NCBI RefSeq assembly: GCF_000145275.1
Contig: NC_014393.1
Coordinates: 1,240,001-1,304,000, forward strand
Reading direction: 5' to 3'
DNA: 64,000 nt
Source: Clostridium cellulovorans 743B
GTDB taxonomy: Bacteria; Bacillota; Clostridia; Clostridiales; Clostridiaceae
A model generated the notes under the pieces. The model was given only the letters and a program-made list of their open reading frames with translations, ran no database searches and was not told the DNA's origin. Positions within the stretch are counted from its first letter, which is position 1. Every line of letters starts with the position of its first letter. A program made the position numbers and the translations under genes. Below, in pieces: positions 7,114 through 15,235 of the stretch.

Positions 7114-9009
7114 ATGAAGTACGAAAAGTTAGCTACCGACATTATAAAAAATGTTGGAGGCAAGGAAAATGTTAATAGTTTAACTCATTGTATCACACGT
7201 CTTCGTTTTAAGCTTAAGGATGAAAGTAAAGCAAATACAGAAGTTCTAAAAAAGATGGATGGTGTTGTAACGGTTGTTAAAAGCGGTGGACAATATCAAG
7301 TAGTTATTGGAAATCATGTGCCAGATGTTTATGCAGATGTAGTTGCCATTGGAGGCTTCCAAACAGAAGGCGGAGATGGACAAGAATCCAATGAAAAGAA
7401 AAGTTTATTTAACAGTTTTATAGACGTTATTTCAGGTGTGTTTGCTCCAACATTAGGAGTCTTAGCGGCTACTGGTATGATAAAAGGTTTTAATGCATTA
7501 TTTGTAGCTTTAAATATAATCACTAATACTTCAGGAACTTATCAAGTTTTAAATGCTATAGGAGATTCGCTATTTTACTTCTTCCCTATTTTCTTAGGAT
7601 TTACAGCTGCTAAAAAGTTTAATGCTAATCAATTTATAGGTATGGCTTTAGGTGCAGTACTTGTTTATCCAGCACTTAATAAGCTAACAGCAGCACCGCC
7701 ACTATATACGTTATTTGGTGGAACGGTAATTGAATCCTCTGTACAATTAACTTTCTTAGGAATTCCAGTTATATTGATGGATTATTCATCAAGCGTTATT
7801 CCAATTGTGTTATCAGTATATATAGCAGCTAAAGTAGAAAAGTTCTTTAAAAAAGTAATACCAGATGTAGTTAAAACTTTCTTAGTTCCATTTTGTACTC
7901 TTTTAATAGTTGCACCTTTAGCATTAATAGTTATTGGACCAGTAGCAACTTGGGCAGGTAAATTACTTGGAACAGCAACTCTTGCTATATATAATTTAAG
8001 TCCAGTTATTGCAGGAATATTCTTAGGTGGTTTCTGGCAGGTGTTTGTAATATTTGGTCTTCACTGGGGACTTATTCCTATTGCAATCAATAATTTAACA
8101 TTACTTCATTATGATACAATCCTTGCTGTAGTACTTGGAGCTTCTTTTGCTCAAACAGGTGTAGTATTAGCTATATTATGTAAAACAAAAAATACTAAGC
8201 TTAAATCCTTAGCTATACCAGCATTTATATCAGGAATTTTTGGAGTAACAGAACCAGCTATTTACGGTATTACATTACCACGTAAAAGACCATTTACCTT
8301 AAGTTGTATAGCTGCTGGAATTGGTGGTGGTATGATAGGCTTAATGGGTACCAAAGGATATATGATTGGAGGATTAGGGATCTTCGCTTTTCCAAGTTAC
8401 ATTAGTCCAGAAGGAATGGATAAAGGATTCTATGGTGCAATTATCGGTGTTATAGTTTCATTTGTTCTAGGTTTCTTATTTATGTTTTTCAGTGGCTTCA
8501 AGGATGAAGAAGAAGGCGAAAAAAAAAATGAGAAATCAGTAGAAAAATTGATAAAACAAGAAGTAATTGTTAGTCCATTAAAAGGAGAAGTAAAAGAATT
8601 ATCTCAAGTAAAAGATGAAGCTTTCTCCAGTGGAGCATTAGGTAAAGGCATTGCTATTGAACCAGCAGAAGGTAAAATAATTGCTCCAGTGGATGGTGTT
8701 TTAACAACCTTTTTCCCAACAGGTCATGCTTTAGGAATTACAAGTAATAGTGGCGCTGAAATCCTTATTCATATAGGTATGGATACTGTTCAGCTAAACG
8801 GTAAGTATTTCTCCCCAAAAGCAAAGCAAGGAGATGTTATTAAAGCGGGAGATGTACTGTTAGAGTTTGATATAAAGGCAATTAAAGGAGAAGGTTATTC
8901 TTTAACAACTCCGATAATAGTTACTAATTCAGATAACTATTTAGATATCGTTGAAACAGATAAAAAAGCTGTTGATTACAAGGATGATTTACTAGTAGTT
9001 ATGATTTAA
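7114..9009 (+). CDS. bglP: Beta-glucoside PTS transporter, fused EIIBCA
   Basis: 631 aa, full length for the family. Residues 1-85 are the EIIB domain with the phospho-cysteine Cys26 in THCITRLRF. Residues ~100-475 are the EIIC membrane domain, ten or so hydrophobic segments, with GVTEPAIYGITLPRKRP near 385. Residues ~500-625 are a glucose-type EIIA with the active His553 in ILIHIGMDTVQLNG. The protein brings in aryl-beta-glucosides or cellobiose-type sugars and phosphorylates them at C6; the three GH1 enzymes downstream would cleave the products. Preceded by AAAGGAGAGG. In B. subtilis the equivalent protein also phosphorylates and silences LicT. Confidence 0.94.
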   Translation: MKYEKLATDIIKNVGGKENVNSLTHCITRLRFKLKDESKANTEVLKKMDGVVTVVKSGGQYQVVIGNHVPDVYADVVAIGGFQTEGGDGQESNEKKSLFNSFIDVISGVFAPTLGVLAATGMIKGFNALFVALNIITNTSGTYQVLNAIGDSLFYFFPIFLGFTAAKKFNANQFIGMALGAVLVYPALNKLTAAPPLYTLFGGTVIESSVQLTFLGIPVILMDYSSSVIPIVLSVYIAAKVEKFFKKVIPDVVKTFLVPFCTLLIVAPLALIVIGPVATWAGKLLGTATLAIYNLSPVIAGIFLGGFWQVFVIFGLHWGLIPIAINNLTLLHYDTILAVVLGASFAQTGVVLAILCKTKNTKLKSLAIPAFISGIFGVTEPAIYGITLPRKRPFTLSCIAAGIGGGMIGLMGTKGYMIGGLGIFAFPSYISPEGMDKGFYGAIIGVIVSFVLGFLFMFFSGFKDEEEGEKKNEKSVEKLIKQEVIVSPLKGEVKELSQVKDEAFSSGALGKGIAIEPAEGKIIAPVDGVLTTFFPTGHALGITSNSGAEILIHIGMDTVQLNGKYFSPKAKQGDVIKAGDVLLEFDIKAIKGEGYSLTTPIIVTNSDNYLDIVETDKKAVDYKDDLLVVMI

Positions 9010-9016
9010 AAAATAG

Positions 9017-9058
9017 AATAACCATAGGATTTTTTAACAAATTAATCCTATGGTTATT
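9017..9058 (+). terminator. Hairpin after bglP, weak terminator or processing site
   Basis: A 14-bp perfect stem, AATAACCATAGGAT with ATCCTATGGTTATT, is followed by AAGTTC, not a T-run. It may lower or protect rather than end transcription, allowing read-through to the GH1 genes 215 bp further on. Confidence 0.55.
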
Positions 9059-9272
9059 AAGTTCATATATGCACAAATTTTTATTTCAAAGATGCCAATT
9101 AGTAAGAACAACTCTTACTAAGAAATCCTTGAACTAAGATTTAAGATATCAATTCTATTAATACAAAAGATAAGGTTTTTACAGTTAGAATTTTGCAAAG
9201 TATATATAAATTCAATTATATCAATTAATAAGTTAGAGATTTCAATATTAAATTAAGTTTGGAGGAAGATAA

Positions 9273-10709
9273 ATGGGAACAAATAGATTACCAGAAGGAT
9301 TTTTATGGGGAGGAGCAACTGCTGCTAACCAATGTGAGGGTGCTTACTTAGAAGGAAAAAAAGGCTTATCCACTGTTGATGTAATTCCAGCAGGAAAGGA
9401 TCGTTTTCCTGTTGGTATGGGAAAAATGAAGATGTTTGAATGTGATAAGGAGCATTATTATCCAAGTCATGAAGCTATTGATTTTTATCATCATTATAAA
9501 GAAGATATAGCTTTATTTGCTGAAATGGGCTTTAAATGCTTTAGATTGTCTTTAGCTTGGGCTCGTATTTTCCCTAATGGAGATGATGCTGAGCCAAATG
9601 AAGAAGGATTAAAATTCTATGATGCTGTTTTTGATGAATGTTTGAAGCATGGTATCGAGCCATTAGTTACAATAACTCATTTTGATGTACCAATGAATCT
9701 TGTAAAGACAATCGGTTCCTGGAGAAGTCGCAAGATGGTGGGCTACTATGAAAGACTTTGCGAGGTTATCTTTAATCGTTATAAAGACAAGGTTAAATAT
9801 TGGCTTACTTTCAATGAAATAAATATGCTTTTACATCTACCTTTTATAGGTGCGGGTTTAGTTTTTGAAGAAGGTGAAAATCAGGAAGCTGTAAAGTATC
9901 AAGCAGCACATCATCAATTAATTGCCAGTGCAAAGGCAACAAAAATAGCTCATGAAATAAATCCAGAATTTAAAATTGGTTGTATGTTGGCTGCTGGTAA
10001 TACTTATGCTAATACTTGCGCACCAGAAGATGTGTGGAAGTCTATAGAAAAGGATAGAGAAAATTATTTCTTTATAGATGTTCAATCTCGTGGAGAATAC
10101 CCAAGTTATGCAAAGAGAATGTTAGAAAAACAGGATATAGATATAAAGATGGAAGAAGGCGATGAAGAACTTTTAAAGAATAATACCGTTGATTTTATTT
10201 CTTTTAGCTACTATTCATCAAGACTTACTAGTGCAGATCCAGAGATAAGCGCGGAAACAGAAGGCAATGTATTTGCTACTTTAAAAAATCCATATTTAAA
10301 AGCTAGTGAATGGGGCTGGCAAATTGATCCACTAGGTCTAAGGATAACTTTAAATGTATTATATGATCGCTACCAAAAACCTTTGTTTATTGTGGAAAAT
10401 GGATTGGGAGCTGTGGATAATCCAGATAAAGATGGTTATGTAGAAGATGATTATCGTATTGGTTATTTAAGAGAACATATAAAGGCAATGAAGGATGCAG
10501 TTAATGAAGATGGAGTAGAGTTAATGGGTTATACGCCTTGGGGTTGCATAGATTTAGTCAGTGCTTCTACAGGAGAGATGAAAAAGCGTTACGGCTTTAT
10601 ATATGTTGATAAAGACAATGAAGGTAATGGAACTTTAAAAAGGTCTAGAAAGAAGAGCTTTTATTGGTATAAGAAAGTTATAGAAACAAATGGTGAAGAT
10701 CTGGGCTAA
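9273..10709 (+). CDS. GH1 6-phospho-beta-glucosidase, first of three
   Basis: 478 aa, start with TTTGGAGGAAG upstream. GH1 signature FLWGGATAANQCEG at 10-23; acid/base Glu182 in TFNEIN; nucleophile Glu375 in FIVENGLG. The C-terminal STGEMKKRYGFIYVD supplies the Ser-Lys-Tyr phosphate-binding set of 6-phospho-glycosidases, so the substrate should be the C6-phosphorylated sugar made by the PTS protein before it. Cytoplasmic. Compared with the two paralogues that follow it lacks the usual PYGL-type loop (FDVPMNLVKTIGSW), which may change the aglycone pocket. Just after its stop codon lies a 28-bp copy of the end of the next gene (see the repeat at 10708). Confidence 0.94.
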   Translation: MGTNRLPEGFLWGGATAANQCEGAYLEGKKGLSTVDVIPAGKDRFPVGMGKMKMFECDKEHYYPSHEAIDFYHHYKEDIALFAEMGFKCFRLSLAWARIFPNGDDAEPNEEGLKFYDAVFDECLKHGIEPLVTITHFDVPMNLVKTIGSWRSRKMVGYYERLCEVIFNRYKDKVKYWLTFNEINMLLHLPFIGAGLVFEEGENQEAVKYQAAHHQLIASAKATKIAHEINPEFKIGCMLAAGNTYANTCAPEDVWKSIEKDRENYFFIDVQSRGEYPSYAKRMLEKQDIDIKMEEGDEELLKNNTVDFISFSYYSSRLTSADPEISAETEGNVFATLKNPYLKASEWGWQIDPLGLRITLNVLYDRYQKPLFIVENGLGAVDNPDKDGYVEDDYRIGYLREHIKAMKDAVNEDGVELMGYTPWGCIDLVSASTGEMKKRYGFIYVDKDNEGNGTLKRSRKKSFYWYKKVIETNGEDLG

Positions 10710-10735
10710 ACTAACGGTGAAGATTTAGAATAGAT
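10708..10735 (+). repeat. Copy of the 3' end of the second GH1 gene behind the first
   Basis: The 28 bases here are identical to 12231-12258, the last codons and stop of the next GH1 gene. They begin one base inside the stop codon of the first gene, so the tail TNGEDL-stop is present twice. This is a trace of recombination between tandem paralogues. Confidence 0.85.
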
Positions 10736-10795
10736 TATTTGAATTTAAAAAGTTGATTATATATAATTTTATGCTAACTTGTTGGAGGGATAGGG

Positions 10796-12256
10796 ATGAG
10801 AGTTGTAACAAATAAATTTCCAGAGAGATTCTTATGGGGAGGGGCTACTGCTGCCAATCAGTTTGAAGGTGGATGGAACAAAGGTGGCAAGGGCCCAAGT
10901 ACCGCAGATATGATGACTGGAGGAACACATACAACAGCAAGACGTATTACACCAGTTTTAGAAGAGGAAACATATTATCCAAGTCATGAGGCGGTTGATT
11001 TTTATGGTCACTACAAAGAAGACATAAAACTATTAGGAGAAATGGGCTTTAAGGTTTTTCGTATGTCTATTAACTGGAGTAGAATATTCCCTAAAGGTTA
11101 TGAATTAGAGCCAAATGAAGAAGGGTTAAAATTTTATGATGATGTTTTTGATGAACTAAGAAAATATAATATAGAACCACTAGTAACTATTTCTCATTAT
11201 GAAACTCCATATGGATTAACTGAGAAGTATAACGGCTGGGCATCGAGAGAGGTCATTGATTGTTATGTAAGATACTGTGAAACAATATTTAAGAGATACA
11301 AGGATAAGGTTAAATATTGGCTTACTTTCAATGAAATAAACTGTCTTACAATGGCTTTAGGAGCATTTATGAGTGGAGGAATCCTTGTAAATGGCAAAGA
11401 AAATTCTGAACTTTCAATGAATGTAAAAGATAATCCTCAGTTAAGATTCCAAGCTCTGCATCATCAGTTTATAGCAAGTGCAAAGGCTGTGAAACTCGGG
11501 CACCAAATTAACAGTGATTTTAAGATTGGTTGTATGATAGCCTATATGACCACTTATCCAAATACATGTAACCCAGATGATATATTATTGGCTCAACAAA
11601 AAGACCAGATTAGTAACATGCTTTGTGGCGATGTTCAGGTAAGAGGGTATTATCCAAAATACGCTACTCGCTTCTTTGAAGAAAAAGGAATTAGAATTAT
11701 AATGAAACAGGGAGATGAAGAAATATTAAAAGAAGGCTGCGTTGATTTTTATTCCTTTAGCTATTATATGTCTGCAGTTGCAAGTGCTGATCCGAATCTA
11801 GAACAAGTTGGAGGAAACCTATTAGGAGGAGTAAAGAATCCATATCTTAAGGCTTCTGATTGGGGTTGGCAAATCGATCCTAAAGGTTTAAGATACACCT
11901 TGAACCATATTTATGATAGATACCAAATTCCATTAATGGTCGTTGAAAATGGATTAGGTGCAGTGGATGTTGTTGAAGCAGATGGCTCGATAAATGATCA
12001 GTACCGTATAGATTACTTAAGAGATCATATACTTCAAATGGAAGAAGCCGTTAAAGATGGTGTTGAACTAATTGGTTATACTATGTGGGGATGTATTGAT
12101 TTAGTAAGTGCTGGTACTGGAGAAATGAAAAAACGTTACGGATTTATATATGTTGATAAAGACAATGAAGGTAATGGAACTCTAGAAAGAGCAAAGAAGA
12201 AAAGCTTCTATTGGTACAAGAAGGTTATAGAAACTAACGGTGAAGATTTAGAATAG
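10796..12256 (+). CDS. GH1 6-phospho-beta-glucosidase, second of three
   Basis: 486 aa; ATG preceded by TTGGAGGGATAGGG. FLWGGATAANQFEGG at the N-terminus, acid/base Glu180 in TFNEIN, nucleophile Glu384 in MVVENGLG, and phosphate loop GTGEMKKRYGFIYVD. It has an insertion around residues 195-215 (NGKENSELSMNVKDNPQLRF) and an ARRITPVLEEE stretch near 40 that the paralogues lack, both on the side where the leaving group usually sits, so a different aryl or sugar aglycone is likely. 86 bp after the first GH1 gene, in the same operon. Confidence 0.93.
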   Translation: MRVVTNKFPERFLWGGATAANQFEGGWNKGGKGPSTADMMTGGTHTTARRITPVLEEETYYPSHEAVDFYGHYKEDIKLLGEMGFKVFRMSINWSRIFPKGYELEPNEEGLKFYDDVFDELRKYNIEPLVTISHYETPYGLTEKYNGWASREVIDCYVRYCETIFKRYKDKVKYWLTFNEINCLTMALGAFMSGGILVNGKENSELSMNVKDNPQLRFQALHHQFIASAKAVKLGHQINSDFKIGCMIAYMTTYPNTCNPDDILLAQQKDQISNMLCGDVQVRGYYPKYATRFFEEKGIRIIMKQGDEEILKEGCVDFYSFSYYMSAVASADPNLEQVGGNLLGGVKNPYLKASDWGWQIDPKGLRYTLNHIYDRYQIPLMVVENGLGAVDVVEADGSINDQYRIDYLRDHILQMEEAVKDGVELIGYTMWGCIDLVSAGTGEMKKRYGFIYVDKDNEGNGTLERAKKKSFYWYKKVIETNGEDLE

Positions 12257-12398
12257 ATAACTTGGTCTATGTATGAAACTTGATATAATAGTATTAGATG
12301 TTATTAGTTATGGTATTTTTAAATTTGCATGGATAAACAAATAGTTTTTAGAATATAGGTAGTTTGAAAACATAGAGATTAGAACAGGAGGAACAACG

Positions 12399-13820
12399 AT
12401 GAAAGAAATAAAATTTCCAGAAGGCTTTTTATGGGGAGGAGCAACTGCTGCTAACCAATTTGAAGGAGCATATAATGAAGACGGAAAAGGCTTATCAATA
12501 CAAGATTTAATGCCAAAGGGTATAATGGGACCAATAACTGATGAGCCAACAGAAGACAATATGAAGCTTATCGGTATTGATTTTTATCATAGATATAAGG
12601 AAGATATAAAGTTATTTGCTGAGATGGGCTTTAAGACCTTTAGATTATCAATTGCTTGGTCAAGAATATTCCCAAATGGTGATGATAAAGAGCCAAACGA
12701 AAAAGGCTTACAGTTTTATGATAATGTCTTTGATGAATTGGCTAAATACGGAATGGAGCCTTTAGTTACAATTTCACATTATGAAACACCACTGGCTCTT
12801 GCTAAAAATTATGATGGCTGGGTAAATAGAAAGCTTATAGGCTTCTTTGAAAACTATGTAAGAACAATATTCACTAGATATAAGGATAAGGTAAAATATT
12901 GGCTTACTTTTAATGAAATAAATTCAGCACTTCATGCGCCTTATATGAGTGCTGGAATTTGGACACCAAAAGAAAAATTAAGCAAGCAAGATTTATATCA
13001 AGCTATGCATCATGAACTAGTTGCTAGTGCATTGGCAGTAAAAGTTGGCCATGAAATAAACCCAGAATTCAAAATCGGTTGTATGATTCTTGGAGTACCA
13101 AACTATCCATTAACGTCGATGCCAAGTGATGTGCTTAAGGCAATGGAGCAAGATAGAGAAAATCTTTTCTTTGCAGATATTCATGCAAGAGGAGAGTATC
13201 CAAGATACATGAACAGAGTCTTTAAAGAAAACAGCATAGAAATAAAAATGGAGCCTGGTGATAAAGAAATACTAAAGCATACAGTAGATTTCATTTCCTT
13301 TAGTTACTATATGAGTTCCTGTGCAACGGCAGATCCAGAAAAAAATAAAAGAGGCAAAGGTAACATTCTTTCAGGAGTACCAAACCCATATTTACAAGCA
13401 TCAGAATGGGGCTGGCAAATAGACCCACAAGGTTTAAGATATATCCTTAACCAATTATATGATAGATATCAAAAACCATTATTTATTGTGGAAAATGGTT
13501 TAGGTGCTGTGGATCAATTAGTTACTGATGAAAATGGCAATAAAACTGTAAATGACGATTATAGAATTAATTATTTAAACGATCATTTAGTTCAAGTTGC
13601 AGAAGCTATTGAGGATGGTGTTGAGCTTTGGGGATACACAACCTGGGGCTGTATAGACTTGGTTAGTGCATCAACAGCAGAGCTTAAAAAGAGATATGGC
13701 TTTATCTATGTTGATAGAAATGATGATGGAAGTGGTACTTTAGAAAGATACAAGAAAAAGAGTTTCTATTGGTATAAAGAAGTTATATCTAGTAATGGAG
13801 CTAGTTTAAAGGTAAAATAA
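12399..13820 (+). CDS. GH1 6-phospho-beta-glucosidase, third of three
   Basis: 473 aa; ATG preceded by ACAGGAGGAACAACG. FLWGGATAANQFEGA, acid/base Glu173 in TFNEIN, nucleophile Glu365 in FIVENGLG, and STAELKKRYGFIYVD for the sugar phosphate. The last gene of the licT-bglP operon; spacing to the second GH1 gene is 142 bp with no clear terminator between. Sequence identity among the three is high in the core and low in the loops, as expected for copies that specialised for different beta-linked substrates. Confidence 0.93.
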   Translation: MKEIKFPEGFLWGGATAANQFEGAYNEDGKGLSIQDLMPKGIMGPITDEPTEDNMKLIGIDFYHRYKEDIKLFAEMGFKTFRLSIAWSRIFPNGDDKEPNEKGLQFYDNVFDELAKYGMEPLVTISHYETPLALAKNYDGWVNRKLIGFFENYVRTIFTRYKDKVKYWLTFNEINSALHAPYMSAGIWTPKEKLSKQDLYQAMHHELVASALAVKVGHEINPEFKIGCMILGVPNYPLTSMPSDVLKAMEQDRENLFFADIHARGEYPRYMNRVFKENSIEIKMEPGDKEILKHTVDFISFSYYMSSCATADPEKNKRGKGNILSGVPNPYLQASEWGWQIDPQGLRYILNQLYDRYQKPLFIVENGLGAVDQLVTDENGNKTVNDDYRINYLNDHLVQVAEAIEDGVELWGYTTWGCIDLVSASTAELKKRYGFIYVDRNDDGSGTLERYKKKSFYWYKEVISSNGASLKVK

Positions 13821-14006
13821 CAGTTATAAAAATTTGCATTATATAATTAGTTATGATATTATATATAGAAAGCTTAAATTAATAGTAAATAATGAAACAC
13901 AAATATATTTCAAAAGTACTTAACAAAGTAGCAATTTGATATAGAAATTTTATTGGTGGATTATTCACTAAGTTTAAGAAAAATAAAATTTCGGAGGTAC
14001 AGTTTT

Positions 14007-14204
14007 ATGAACGGTACAGTAAAATGGTTTAACGCACAAAAAGGATTTGGATTTATCACTGGAGAAGATGGAAAAGATGTTTTCGCACATTTTTCTAAAA
14101 TAAACTCTGATGGTTACAAATCTCTTGAAGAAAACCAAAAAGTTAGCTACGAAGTAGTTGACGGTCAAAAAGGACCACAAGCAGAAAATATCACTATTAT
14201 CTAA
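14007..14204 (+). CDS. csp: Cold-shock protein, CspA family
   Basis: 65 aa from the ATG at 14007, preceded by TCGGAGGTACAG. An upstream in-frame start at 13953 has no ribosome site and would add 18 residues foreign to the family. NGTVKWFNAQKGFGFITG carries RNP1 and DVFAHFS carries RNP2; length and motifs are those of single-domain Csp proteins. It binds single-stranded RNA and DNA and melts mRNA structure after cold shock. The 186-bp leader before it is untranslated and may hold cold-responsive structure. A strong terminator follows. Confidence 0.96.
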   Translation: MNGTVKWFNAQKGFGFITGEDGKDVFAHFSKINSDGYKSLEENQKVSYEVVDGQKGPQAENITII

Positions 14205-14217
14205 TAATGAATATTTT

Positions 14218-14252
14218 ACCCCTGAAGCATCAATAATGCTTCAGGGGTTTTT
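14218..14252 (+). terminator. Terminator of the cold-shock gene
   Basis: A 13-bp perfect stem, ACCCCTGAAGCAT with ATGCTTCAGGGGT, a 5-nt loop and TTTTT. Confidence 0.95.
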
Positions 14253-14324
14253 AGTTATTTGGAGATAAATTTTAATTACTTTCTTCTATCAATAGTTTCA
14301 ATGATGAAAGCTATATAAATTAGC

Positions 14325-14815
14325 TACAATTATTCCATGTCATTAAGTCTAGTAGAAGTTCTTTATTTTCTGTGTCATTGCCTGATAACTTATCAAATAA
14401 ATAGACTAGGTATTTTTCAACTACTAAACCATTAGCTTTTGCTGTCTCAATTATACTTTATATTAAAGCGCTAGCTTTTGTGCCTTTAGAAGTGTTTGAG
14501 AATAGCCAATTTTTTCTTTCGATTACAAAAGGGGTTATTGCTCGCTCACAACCATTAGTATTTATTTCTAAGGAACTATCTTCTAAAAGGGTTTTCATAT
14601 TCTTGGAGTTTGACTCTTTTCCACTATCTTCGATAACTTTAAAAGTAGTTTCATCAGCTAATGATATCCCATTAAATATTGGTTTAGTTGATTGTTCAGA
14701 TTTTTTCCTATAGTAGTAAAGTTCACTCTTAGTAACGTTATTTTCCTTGCAGAAGTCAGTTATAGTTCCTTCATAAGAATGAAACTTATCTAAAAGTCCT
14801 TTCCAGGTTCAGTTG
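14325..14815 (-). pseudogene. Relic of an IS66-family element
   Basis: On the reverse strand, 14815-14600 reads KGLLDKFHSYEGTITDFC and NNVTKSELYYYRKKSE, the start of the IS66 accessory TnpA. 14575-14330 reads NGCERAITPFVIERKNWLFS, SNTSKGTKASALI-stop-SIIETAKANG, which is the C-terminal end of the IS66 DDE transposase. The middle of the element is missing and the frame has a stop codon, so it is a deletion remnant with no function. It occupies most of the gap between the cold-shock gene and the chemoreceptor; no terminal repeats were found. Confidence 0.75.
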
Positions 14816-15235
14816 ATTAATTCCGTTGATATTACAGACCGACCATTTATCTTACTATCTGTAATTTTAGCAAAAGACCTTTTCACTATCTATTCGGTAA
14901 TTCTTTGAAGCTTACGCTCATATTCAAGGAATGTGCACTTTTGTGTTGCAAATGCAACAATTTTCAGCTAAAAAATGTGTAGTTTTTTGTGTTTATTTGT
15001 GCATTTTTTTAAAATATATATTGCAATTGAACCATTTGGGTGTTAATATTATATTCAATATAGAAGAAATAAAAGTTTAATATAATATTTACTTTAATTA
15101 TATTTTTGGGAAAAACCATAAAAGGATGTGGTTGATTGGAAGAAGTATATACTTTTATAATGTTAAGTTTCTTATAGGTGGAATGATTTATATATTTCTT
15201 ATTAACGAAAGCAAAATTCATGGAGGATCAAATAA

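Noticed and set aside
13953..14006. N-terminal extension of the cold-shock protein
   Set aside because: The upstream start lacks a ribosome site, while GGAGGT sits before the ATG at 14007 that matches the family start.
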